Positions 35,982 to 45,336 of a stretch of 64,000 bases of DNA are shown here, piece after piece. Positions within the stretch are counted from its first letter, which is position 1. Each line of letters opens with the position of its first letter. Made by a program: the position numbers and the translations under genes. This DNA is from Raphanus sativus (lineage: Eukaryota > Streptophyta > Magnoliopsida > Brassicales > Brassicaceae): contig NC_079513.1 in NCBI RefSeq assembly GCF_000801105.2, positions 24,272,273 to 24,336,272 on the forward strand, read 5' to 3'. The notes beneath the pieces are model-generated. The model had not been told where the DNA came from. It made no database searches and worked only from the letters and a program-made list of their open reading frames with translations.

Positions 35982-35989
35982 TATATATA
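35982..35989 (-). promoter_or_regulatory. TATA box of the peroxidase gene
   Basis: TATATATA lies 67-74 bp upstream of the chosen start codon. That supports the start at 35915 and leaves the upstream in-frame ATG (35963) too close to the TATA box. Confidence 0.6.
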
Positions 35990-36436
35990 CTAAAAACTCA
36001 ACCGACGTGAGAACAATTCAAATTTATAAAATTAATATATCTCCTATATGTGCCGAATACATGTGAATGTCAAAGGTATAATATGGAGAGAACTAAGTAT
36101 TTTTGTGCAAAGTCGTGCGAGCGACTTAGTGAACATTCCTGTGCCATGTTGTAAGTTTATATATTCATATACTTTATACAATATGCTGAAAGTTTGATAC
36201 AGCTAAGTCGATAGTAGTAGAATTGTAATTAATTACATGGTCGATAAGGTGGCATTATCATCGTAAATTCGTAATCTATATCACTTTCAGTTTTTCTTTG
36301 CCGGTTTCGATTTTGACAGAAATGTTTAAGTCAATAGAAAGAAAGATTTATATTAAATGATATGATAGTAACTTAGAAAGTACTAGGAACGGGTTATCTT
36401 TAAAACCAGTTGGCTTTAACATATTTATTTTAAACT

Positions 36437-36477
36437 AACTATATGTATATTTAGTGACAAAAAAACTATATGTATAT
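36437..36477 (+). mobile_element. Tail-only insertion: 13 nt, TTAGTGACAAAAA
   Basis: A perfect 14-bp target duplication, AACTATATGTATAT, at 36437-36450 and 36464-36477 surrounds an insert with the recurring GTGACAAAAA end. Confidence 0.82.
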
Positions 36478-36732
36478 ATTAATAAGACTTTTATATGATG
36501 ATTGGAAATGATTTGATGGACTTGCGAGAATACAACGGATTTAAGTTTAAGGCATTACCGTTAATCGTATCTGTTTCATTTAATTCTAGTCAATGGCACA
36601 TGTTACATGTACAACAGCCGAATATAATTGCACCACACCAACTTAAGAATTGAGGCAATATTTAATTTTCTTATATAACCCTTTTAGTGGATTTTGTTAT
36701 AAGGAAAAGACGACTGGTTAATGAATATTATA

Positions 36733-36932
36733 CTCCCTCCGTTTCTAATTGTAAGTAGTTTTGGTTAAAAGCACGAATATTTAGAAAGTTGTTATCTTTT
36801 TAAAAGTATCATTTAATCAATTAATTCAACCAATTAGAAAATGTCTAACATTATTTCATTGGTAACGCAATATCCAATAAATAAAAAAATTGTATTGAAA
36901 TATGTAAACTACTTACATTGTGAAACAAACTA
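36733..36932. mobile_element. Stowaway MITE missing its right terminus
   Basis: It begins CTCCCTCCGTTTC after TA (36731-36732). An internal inverse of its first 35 bp (AAACTACTTACATTGTGAAAC, 36907-36927) shows the other arm, but the final GGAGGGAG is absent. Helitron D begins at 36933, directly after the damaged arm. Confidence 0.75.
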
Positions 36933-38600
36933 TCTAATCTATTAATTTAGGGTTCTATTTTTATCTACTATTAACAAGTCATAGTAGGACCACTTAAAGA
37001 ATTAGTCAATATGACATATTTGATTATTTGTATTAACAATAAACCAACTATAAATATATTAACAATATAAACCAACTATAAATTTGATTTTTTTAATTAT
37101 AATAAAATCTGTTGAGAAAGAATCTAACAAAATCTTAGTTTAAAATTTAAATATTTTTTTATAAATAACACATTAATATATTTCGAAATTAGTAATATAA
37201 TATTATTATAAGTAAATTTAAGTAAAACTTATTATAAAAAGAAAATAAAAAATTCTTTATACTAACTTTTTATAGATTCTATGATATATTCCGTATTATA
37301 TAAAAATAGAAGTGCTATATGAATTAAATATTAAAAATATATTAAATAGGTAAATTAACAAATTTTTTTATTTTATTTTTTAACTTAAATAAATTATTGA
37401 TCATCATTATAATGGATTAAACTTCGAAAACATATAATACTTTTATATTAAAATAAATGTATTAACATAAGTTAAAATTTTATATTTACAGCCATACATT
37501 ATCTTTTTATTTATTTTGAAACTATTAGCAATATATTGCTTAAAAATGTTTATATACAAAAATATAATAGTATATAATAACCTTTAGTTCATATACTATT
37601 TAAAAATATGTTATTAGTAAAATATGAAATTTCAGTAATTCATTTAAAATATTAGTGACAAAAATCAAATTTTAATTATAAATTTTATTTTATTTTAATT
37701 GTAACAAAATTTGTTGATAAAATAATTAAAAATATCACCAAAAATTCAAATATTTTATAAAATGATACAGTAATGTAGTACCAAAACAAATTCAAAATTC
37801 ATGTATTATTCCAAACTCAAATAGTTGTGTAATTTTCCAAAGTTGTCTCGAAAAAATATATTATTTTGAAAATGAATATTCAAACTCAAAATGATAATAT
37901 TTCAAATTTTACAAAAGACAAAATCATGGATAATAAAGATTAACTTTTTGAAATGTACCTGAAAAAAACTAACTATATATGTTGTAAAAATTTAAAGTAA
38001 CCTAATGTTTTGACGTCTTAATTTAAAAAAAAATAGAACTTAATATCATAACATCCAAAACAAATATCCTATATAATAAATTTAATAAAATAGTATGATA
38101 GATACTACTATGTATAAAGTTTACTAAAACAATAGGATTATATTATTTAAAATAAATAAATCCCGTAAAATACTAAAATGAGATATGTTAAAGTATATTT
38201 TCTTAAACACAACATGTAAATATAATTATTTTAGTCATATTTATTTTCTATAATATAAATAAATAAAATTTAAAAATGTATTATATGCAAAATGTTTTAA
38301 ATTAAAGAAAACAACATAATTTGAATGGGGTTCTCTATTTGAGTATTTCATATTTTTATTTTATTTTACCTAACTCGAAAATATATTAGTAAATAATAAA
38401 AATCAATAACAAAGTAAATTTTTTTTAAAAAAACCATTATATATTAATAATACTGAATAAGAAATATAAACAATAATATGATACAGTAATACAATATATA
38501 ACACTAAAATAGAAATTATATATTTAAAACATTTTTAATAATATAAAATATATTTAAAAAATATAAATATATCCGCACGAACGTGCGGGTTAAAATCTAG
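36933..38600 (+). mobile_element. Non-autonomous Helitron D, 1.67 kb
   Basis: It starts TCTAATCTATTAATTTAGGG after host A. It ends with hairpin CCGCACGAACGTGCGG (38572-38587), then GTTAAAAT and CTAG (38597-38600) before host T. The interior is extremely AT-rich with no ORF. Confidence 0.82.
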
Positions 38601-38633
38601 TTTTTCCTTAAATCAAAGCATATAATACCACAT

Positions 38634-38861
38634 CAATTGTTCCATGTAATGTACTCGCAACAATTCTTAAATTTTGAATTTTGGATGCTATATTATTAGT
38701 ATTCTTACAGCAATTGTTCCATGTAATGTACTCGCAACAATTCTTAAATTTTGAATTTTGGATGCTATATTATTAGTATTCTTACAGCAATTGTTCCATG
38801 TAATGTACTCGCAACAATTCTTAAATTTTGAATTTTGGATGCTATATTATTAGTATTCTTA
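38634..38861. repeat. 77-bp tandem repeat, about three copies
   Basis: Units begin with CAATTGTTCCATGTAATG at 38634, 38711 and 38788, exactly 77 bp apart and apparently identical. The third copy loses the last few bases. The array starts 33 bp after the end of Helitron D. Identity between units implies very recent expansion. Confidence 0.95.
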
Positions 38862-39215
38862 TACAGCTAAAAACGAGTCTAAAATTTCGCAAGAGACAAC
38901 ATATAGGAGATTTCTGAGACACGAGTGGAATGAAATATGAACAAGTCAAAAGCAAAAGTAAAAAAAAAAGAGGAAAGTTGTTAAGATGAGACTGGGATCT
39001 GGATATCCGAGAAATTTAAGGTGTCCGAATTTAGATTTAGATTTGTTGGATCCGTAAATTTTTAGTATATAGATATAGATTCATGGCTTCTGAATATCTG
39101 GATTTTGGATATCTGTTTAGATATCATATTACTCGTGAATATTTTCGGATTTGGATTCAGATTCATAAAAAATAACTAAAAGAAAATATTTTTAAAAATA
39201 TTAAAATTCTAAAAT

Positions 39216-39279
39216 AATATATTAAGTAAATATAATAATATAAGAGTTGATGACAAAAAAAAATATATTAAGTAAATAT
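39216..39279 (+). mobile_element. Tail-only insertion: 28 nt ending GATGACAAAAAAA
   Basis: A perfect 18-bp target duplication, AATATATTAAGTAAATAT, at 39216-39233 and 39262-39279 surrounds the longest insert in the set. It shows about 20 nt of non-tail sequence upstream of the TGAC-poly(A) end. Confidence 0.85.
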
Positions 39280-40068
39280 TTATACAAAATTTATAAATAT
39301 ATATATGTATATAATATAAAAATTAAAATATAATATTATAAAACTAATTTTATGTATAAATATTAATATGTAAATATAATTACTAATAACACTAAAAATT
39401 AATATATTTTAAAAGTACGGATCCATATCCAGATTTTAGAACCTAAAAATTTAAGATATTCGAATCTCTTGTTAGGTTTTGATGCATCCAAAATTTTACT
39501 ATTCAGATCCGGATTTGATAGCACTAAATATTCTTATCAGAACGGATTTTGGATCGGATCAAGAATAATAAGTCGCAGGTGGAGAAAGTTGTTTCCTGAA
39601 AAAAGCGAGAATGAGGTTTGGGAATATTATTATTGATGCTTACATTATATGAGTTATAATTTATTCAAAGCCGGTTTCGTGGGCGAGTTGTGTCAAGAAG
39701 CTGTCACGGCTCAGATGATTTGCTTGTAATAATGTGAACACTATATGAACTCGTCTTTTTCAATAATGTGCAAATATATAGTAGTTTTTTGTTGAGATTA
39801 GCCAAAAATACTTAACACTGTGAATAATATGATTTCAGGAAATTTACATCGATTTCGTCCGGAGATTTACATCGAGTTTTTACAAAACTTACTCAGCTAA
39901 GATGCAACTGGTGAAATCTCTGCACTAACTGCAGGGATATGGGGGTTTATGATCCATACATATTTACTTCTTTCAGCTGACTCTGTGCTTTCATCATCAA
40001 ATACTTCGTGGTAATATCTCATTATCAAATTACAGGAAGAAGAATCAAAACGGCTTTAGTATGGTACC

Positions 40069-40254
40069 TCATGTACTTGGCTTTTTGGCGTATGTTTCAG
40101 GGGAGAGTTTCTTCGGCTGCTGCAAGGATGTGTATTGGGTTACTATGTAGCTTACTGTGAGGATCCACAGAGACATAAAGATTAGCTGAGTGCGAGAGGA
40201 GGAAGAACACGAAAATGTACACAGAAGGGAGACGACGATTGATTCAGTTCTCAT
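40069..40254 (-). CDS. Small hydrophobic ORF, possibly a frameshifted secreted peptide
   Basis: The 61-codon ORF MRTESIVVSLLC... is not recognised. A second minus-strand frame across the same DNA reads VYIFVFFLLSHSANLYVSVD, a better signal-peptide-like sequence, but has no ATG of its own. A single frameshift near 40230 would join the two. A GTAAGC donor at about 40154 and a TTGCAG acceptor at about 40113 could also remove the middle. It may be a decayed small-peptide gene downstream of the DnaJ-like gene, or simply noise. Confidence 0.25.
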   Translation of the reverse strand: MRTESIVVSLLCTFSCSSSSRTQLIFMSLWILTVSYIVTQYTSLQQPKKLSPETYAKKPST

Positions 40255-40590
40255 CCTTACTCTACTTTACTTTCTTTCCCTAGGTTTTCATTGTCTGTGT
40301 CTGAATGCATAAACAGTCAAAAGAGTAGTAGAAAAGAGAGGGATAGTTTCTAATTTAGTCGCATCCATTTAGGAAACATTTTTATTTATTTAACAACATA
40401 AGATGAACCGAGCCTTTTACAAAACTGTGGATTACATCATTACAAGAACACGAATCTATATATGGAACTGACAAAGAAAGGATTCTGCGATAAGATGAGA
40501 GAAAGACACAACACATAAAAGTGGCAAAGCAAAGTAAAACGAGGACAAAACCACGACTAGAAACAAAAGTGAAACATGGGGGGTCGGTCA

Positions 40591-41359
40591 TCAATGGCCT
40601 ACGTGACCACGTCCACCACAGCTTTTACACATAATGTTACCACTTCCACCACAACCTACAACATAAGAGCAACAGAAATGGTTAATATTAGACCATTACA
40701 TAATTTGAGCAAGAGTAAGCAGGATAAAGAGAATGTACCTAAGCAACGGACTTTAACAATGATGCCTTGGCTCTCCATAATGGAGTCAACGTACAGACCA
40801 GTTCCAGAGCAAGTGGCACAAAGCAATGCACCTTTAGCTTCGCAACAAGTGCAACGCCTGTTATCACCAATCTCTCTCTCGGACATGGATAATCCGACAG
40901 GCTCATCGATGATCTCCTCAGGTATTGGCTTGTCGTAACAGAACATCGACTCGAGACTGCTTAATTGTCTGTTCACATCTCTTTTTAAACATGACTCAGC
41001 CTACATAATCAAAAAACAAAACAATGATTCTTACTAATGCTAGTACTCGTAATCATCATCATCATCAAACAAACGACATTTGGAATCTGCATTCAATTCA
41101 GATGCCAATAATTTGAAATTACTGACGATATTAGTAAATTCGTAATCCTGTTGAGTTTGAAATTACTGATGAATGGAACATACATCTAACCAGAGGGAGA
41201 GAGGAGAGAGATGTTAACCTTGAGAGACGAAGAAGGAGGATGAAGAGAGCACACTCTTACGCGGGAACCGAATAATCTAGGAGAAGGAATCACGCGTCGA
41301 GTTCTTCCGCCAACAAAACTCGATTTCGCCGGAAAAGCAAAATCTAAAGCGGTATTCAT
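40591..41359 (-). CDS. DnaJ-type cysteine-rich (zinc-finger) protein, At5g17840-like, predicted plastid
   Basis: Three exons, 41359-41219, 41000-40739 and 40655-40591, are in phase and give 155 aa (about 154 in Arabidopsis). The ATG at 41359 was chosen over the upstream in-frame one (41449) because it gives the family's length and a Ser/Arg-rich transit-peptide-like N-terminus. The C-terminal half carries four CxxC pairs spaced as in the DnaJ zinc domain: CTCC, CATC followed by SGTG, CLGC followed by GGSG, and CKSC followed by GGRG. There is no J-domain. Such BSD2-like proteins assist folding or redox reactions of plastid proteins; the client of this one is unknown. It is divergently transcribed from PSRP6. 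Confidence 0.88.
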
Positions 41360-41706
41360 CGTCGACGAGATCGAGATTTCGAAAATCGAATAGAGAGATG
41401 AAGAAGGTGGCTTGATGATGATGATAGGCGCTGATAGCTTTGGAACCATCGCCGGTCATAGGTTTTGTTGTTCGTGATAACCGGACTGTACCGATAATTG
41501 TATTCGGTTATCTAAATCAAGCCTATGAACATCGCTACTCGTAACGAGTTCTAAATGGGCTTTTGTAAATATGGGCTATATCTTCTAAGGCCCAATAGAA
41601 ACTTGAATAAAACGAAAACTCGGAGAAGATATAACCTTCTCTAATCCGAAGCTAGAGGCTCTCATACTCAGTTTCACTGGAAGCAGAAAAGATAAGACGA
41701 AACGAT
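41360..41706. promoter_or_regulatory. 347-bp bidirectional promoter between DnaJ-like and PSRP6 genes
   Basis: The two start codons face away from each other with only 347 bp between them, so both leaders and core promoters must fit here. There is a GGGCTTTTGTAAATATGGGC segment and an AGGCCCAATAG word (41550-41610); GGCCCA-type sites are typical of promoters of translation-related plant genes. The sharing itself is an inference from spacing. Confidence 0.55.
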
Positions 41707-42051
41707 ATGTCTGTGTCAGCGATCTTTGGCACCGGAATCGCCACCGTCGCTTCATCCCCGGCTCTCCGTCAGTTTCAAGTTCCGAAACTGGGAAACGGAG
41801 GAGGAGTCGGAGGAGGAATGGGGATGGTGATAGAGTGTTCGTCGAGGCCGCAGAAGAAATCGACGGCTCATCACAGGAAGACGAGGCCGAAGAAGACGCA
41901 GCCTTGGGACATTAAGAGGAAGCCCACCGTTTACGCTCCTCTCCCTCCTCTCCCTCCGGATTGGTCTCCTCTCGCTCTTTCTTCCGACGACGGTGGTGCC
42001 ACCGCCGCCGCCTCCGCCGGAGATTTGGTTTCAGGCGGTGCCGCCGCCTAG
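41707..42051 (+). CDS. PSRP6: Plastid-specific 50S ribosomal protein PSRP6 (cL38)
   Basis: A single exon encodes 114 aa, slightly longer than the Arabidopsis protein (At5g17870, about 106 aa). A Ser/Ala-rich transit peptide and Gly-rich linker lead to the conserved basic core ([20 protein letters not shown], then [17 protein letters not shown]). This core is the mature small protein of the chloroplast large ribosomal subunit. An Ala/Gly-rich C-terminal tail accounts for the extra length. It shares its promoter region with the DnaJ-like gene. Confidence 0.93.
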   Translation: MSVSAIFGTGIATVASSPALRQFQVPKLGNGGGVGGGMGMVIECSSRPQKKSTAHHRKTRPKKTQPWDIKRKPTVYAPLPPLPPDWSPLALSSDDGGATAAASAGDLVSGGAAA

Positions 42052-42673
42052 TTATGAGTTATCTACTGTTCGGGTGTTGGAACCTAGTTGAGAATTTGTG
42101 TCTGTTAATGTGTTTCTGTTTCTTCTTATGGACTTTTGTTGTCTGAACGGTGAATGAATGGACCAAACTTTGAAAATTTTTAATGCTTTCCTCTGTTTGT
42201 TTTTGGTATAAATGTCTCAGCTTTATGCTCATCACCGTGTCGTATGGAACTGATGAAATGACCGTTACATGATTTTTGCTTTATGGTTGATTGATTTGCA
42301 GGAAAGCTAGCTCTCATCATGGTCATCTATGTACTATTATTCTTTATTTGCTTGCGTGAAAAGTCATTATTTTTTGCTGGTCAGTTTTACCCGTTGCAAT
42401 ATTATACCTTAGTGGTTCCTACTCAAACGTCACTCAAATGATCTGTTAGGTGTCAAAAACAGGAGTGGTTTTGTTTTGGTTGCTATAAAATGAAAAATGG
42501 GAATGGTTTTGTATAGATAAGAGTTTGATGGTGATTACATGAGCTGTTCTTGATCATATTCTTGGTTAGAAAACTTTTTGTGATAACCAAATTAATCTGA
42601 ATACTGAAGAATTTATAAGGTACAATTTCAAAACTTGGCAGATATGCCTTCTTGGAGCTACAAAAACATTTGG
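42052..42673. other. 3' flank of PSRP6; no gene seen
   Basis: About 620 bp between the PSRP6 stop and the converging TNL remnant. T-rich 3'-UTR-like sequence follows the stop codon. No repeat or exon was recognised. Confidence 0.5.
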
Positions 42674-43512
42674 CTAAATCTGCTGAAGTGTAGTGAAAGT
42701 AAGAGCTTCAATTGGTCTGCCATTCGCCTTTTGGTGATTCACCACACCGTTGGATTGATCCGTGAGACAAGAATCGGTAATGGATGTTACTTCACATGAG
42801 ATGTCGCTATCCATTGGACATGCAACAGAGTTTGCATCCTGCAGGAATGGATTTCTGTTCTCATCAGGTTCAAACACAAAACTGAGACCGGATCTCAACA
42901 CCTCAAACCTAGCTTCCCCACTAGTTTTTTCATCGTTCACGCTGAACTCTAGGAACGCCATAACAGGAGCACATTGGGTAGAATGCTTGTCTTCAAGATG
43001 TTTTACGAGGTGCACGCAGTTGGTGTAGCCAATAAAAACATGATCTGACCCGATTGCGTCCTGCTCACTCCAGCTTCCAACTTTCCAAATAACTTCGGTG
43101 CAAGGCTCCTCTCCTGTCATGCCTTTACAAGTAAATTTCGCTGACAAGTAGTTGGTGTGCTCTTGTCCTGTTCTTGTTTGTTCCTGGCAGCTTTGGAATG
43201 AGACCACGGCACACAGGGCTATCCCAGAGAGCTTATTGTAGTTCCAATGCTGGGGAGATTCGAACTGCACCTTAGATCCAATAGCTTCGTGACAAAACCA
43301 TGAAGGTATTTCAGATCCAGGAAAGCAAGTGCTGAACAAAATCTCCGGTACAAGATCCTGCAAAAGTTATAGAGAAGACAATGCCATTAGATTTTGGAGT
43401 TTTTTTAAAAGATGGCGAGGGAGAGATGTACCTTATTGCAGAGTTTAAGTGCACTTGGTAGTAGCTGACACTTCCTTTGAGCAAAAGATGCTATCTCCTC
43501 CTTTTCGACCAT
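42674..43512 (-). pseudogene. TIR-NB-LRR gene remnant: C-terminal post-LRR (C-JID) part only
   Basis: Two exons, 43512-43432 and 43357-42674, splice in phase 0 and could encode 254 aa. Exon 1 ends FAQRKCQLLPSALKLCNK and exon 2 begins DLVPEILFSTCFPGSEIPSWF, the standard junction into the C-terminal jelly-roll/Ig-like domain after the LRRs of plant TIR-NB-LRR immune receptors. No TIR, NB-ARC or LRR sequence precedes it; an in-frame TGA lies three codons before the ATG. In Arabidopsis this interval holds the head-to-head CSA1 (At5g17880) and CHS3/DAR4 (At5g17890) pair. The fragment is therefore most simply the tail of one of them after a large deletion. Because the frame is open, expression of a stand-alone C-terminal domain cannot be excluded. 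Confidence 0.8.
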
Positions 43513-43671
43513 AACCGCTCAACAATTCTCATCAGCTTAGCGTAGTGTTTCTGTTTTTGCTAACGAACATGACAATGTATTGTGGTGGATTTGGTAACTC
43601 GGTGATGTATAAAGATGCACTGGCTTTACATGTTATTACTAATATATATTTTGTCATGGCTGCTTCTGCAG

Positions 43672-43947
43672 ACTTTCAATGGAAAAATATGTGAGAAATT
43701 CAACAGTGGTGGGAAAGTTTCTTCATTGGCATATGCAAAGATCCAAGGAAAATCTGTTCTTGCTGCATGCATGCAGAATCTAAGTTGTATAGTGGACGAG
43801 GAGCAATTTCTTCCAGAAGACTTCCTCCACTATGATGAGGGTCAAGACTCCGATGATCAATCATGGCTACAGGAGGAAAATAATTCAAGCATTTGGAATA
43901 TAACCGAGTCTGATTCGGATTGTTCTTTCACCGAGAATCCGTGGTAG
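43672..43947 (+). pseudogene. Exon-like acidic ORF of unknown origin
   Basis: A good acceptor (CTTCTGCAG) at 43671 is followed by 91 codons to a TAG: TFNGKICEKFNSGGKVSSLA and an acidic, Ser/Asp-rich tail ending DCSFTENPW. The composition looks like a real C-terminal exon, but no upstream exons are seen and the protein is not recognised. It lies on the opposite strand to the TNL remnant, where the partner gene of the pair would be, though it does not resemble a TNL, LIM or DA1 domain. Origin uncertain. Confidence 0.35.
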
Positions 43948-44013
43948 AATTCATTAAACCAAGAACATTGCAGAAGAGCTTCTTCAACCCCAAGTAAAAC
44001 CATCATGTAGCTA

Positions 44014-44240
44014 GGAATTCGAACCCACTATCAAAATTCAAAAATAAGTGTTCAGGTCGAGCGTTGATATGGAAGAAACAGATGTACAGTATCAAGGATT
44101 CAAGGCTTGTTTTTCTTCGCAACAGAGTAACTGGTTTTTAGGTGTTGCTTCACACGAAAACAACGGTCTAAAAACATCCCTTTTAGTACTTAAAATTATA
44201 TATACTTTATTTTGAATTTTGATAGTGGGTTCGAATTCTC
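44014..44240. repeat. Inverted repeat, about 32-bp arms around 160 bp
   Basis: GGAATTCGAACCCACTATCA (44014-44033) continuing into AAATTCAAAAATAA is matched in reverse at about 44207-44240. The arms contain a GGGTTCGAATT word resembling a pol III B box. It may be a small foldback/MITE or two opposed SINE ends; no target duplication was found. Confidence 0.6.
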
Positions 44241-44739
44241 CTGTCAATATGAAAGACACGATCAGTGTTCAGTTGGTTTCATAACAACCTGCTCATTTAT
44301 GTATTTATTATACTGATTTATCACATTGCCAATCAGTCATAGTACATATATATATATAAAAGATTTCTTTAAAACAAAAAAACTGATAGACATACTCTGC
44401 AGATGAAAAGAAATGAATCATGTAACCCACCTATTAAGATTTAAGATGAAAACTTACAAGTCGGGAGTGTCTGCAACAAAGTTGACAGATAAAAAGGAGA
44501 AAGAACAATAATTTAAAGGCCCATTCAAGCCCACTGGATTTTCTTTTAGACTTAGTGTTATTTTTATGAGTTTTCGCGTGGCCCGGCCCCTTAGTATTTA
44601 GTTAAAGTTTCAACTGGTGGCTCGAGCCGACCCTCTTCTTCCCCTCCGTCCTGCTACGATTTCTTTGGGTTTCGTTCTCAAAAGTTTCGCCGGATTGGCG
44701 TTCTCTCCTTCTTTGTTTTATAATAGATTCCTCCCAAGT

Positions 44740-45289
44740 GTAAGTTCTTTCATCTCTTCTAATTGTTTATGGATTTGGATACTTTTGTGTGTTTCTCGTC
44801 CAACATTGAGATTGGTCTCTCTCTGTTGAACCTCGAAGAATTACTCATATATTTCATAGATTCGGAACCCCCCCCCCCCCCCCCCCCCTTTTGCCTTTTA
44901 TTTTATGAAAATATACAATCTTCGACTTTCTCGGGGTTTGTTTGATCTTGATTAGTATATTGATCCAATTCTGTTAGGAGAACTCAGTTTACATGTTTTT
45001 TTTGCACCTGTCTCTTGGTACATTTGATCTTCTGGTGGAACGGGGTTGTGTACTCTGTGACATAATGGTTTGTGTACTTACTTGTCGGAATGGGTTTGTT
45101 TGCTTATGATAGGGTTTAGAATGTGTTTGTGAGATAATACTAATACACAGACTTTACAGGATGCTTTTTTTTTTTTTTGTCGATTTTTAAGGTTCCTTTA
45201 TAAGGTTTTAGCTTTTGTGGATTGATTTGGAAGTAGGTCCTTTCTTAGATCTAATTCCTGTTTTTTTTTTTCGTTTCTTCATGTCGCAG
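44740..45289 (+). other. Probable 5'-leader intron of the MFAP1 gene, with a C21 tract
   Basis: GTAAGT at 44740 and TCGCAG ending at 45289 define a plausible leader intron after a CT-rich exon (from about 44,620). It contains an uninterrupted run of 21 C at 44868-44888 and a T15 run near 45,165. The model is inferred from splice signals only. Confidence 0.5.
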
Positions 45290-45336
45290 AAACAAATTTC
45301 CAAGGTAACTTATTTTGATTACTCGCAAGTGCAACG

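Larger units (their letters stand above)
35990..40068. other. Gene-poor interval of transposon remnants
   Basis: Very AT-rich. It contains the Stowaway fragment, Helitron D, the 77-bp tandem repeat and two tail-only insertions listed separately. Near 39,000-39,550 a diverged stretch is rich in GGATTTGGAT-type words. No intact gene is seen. The WOX12 and PMEI genes that flank the peroxidase in Arabidopsis were looked for and not found. Confidence 0.5.

Noticed and set aside
38634..38861. CRISPR-like array
   Set aside because: The repeat units are contiguous with no spacers, and the DNA is plant nuclear.
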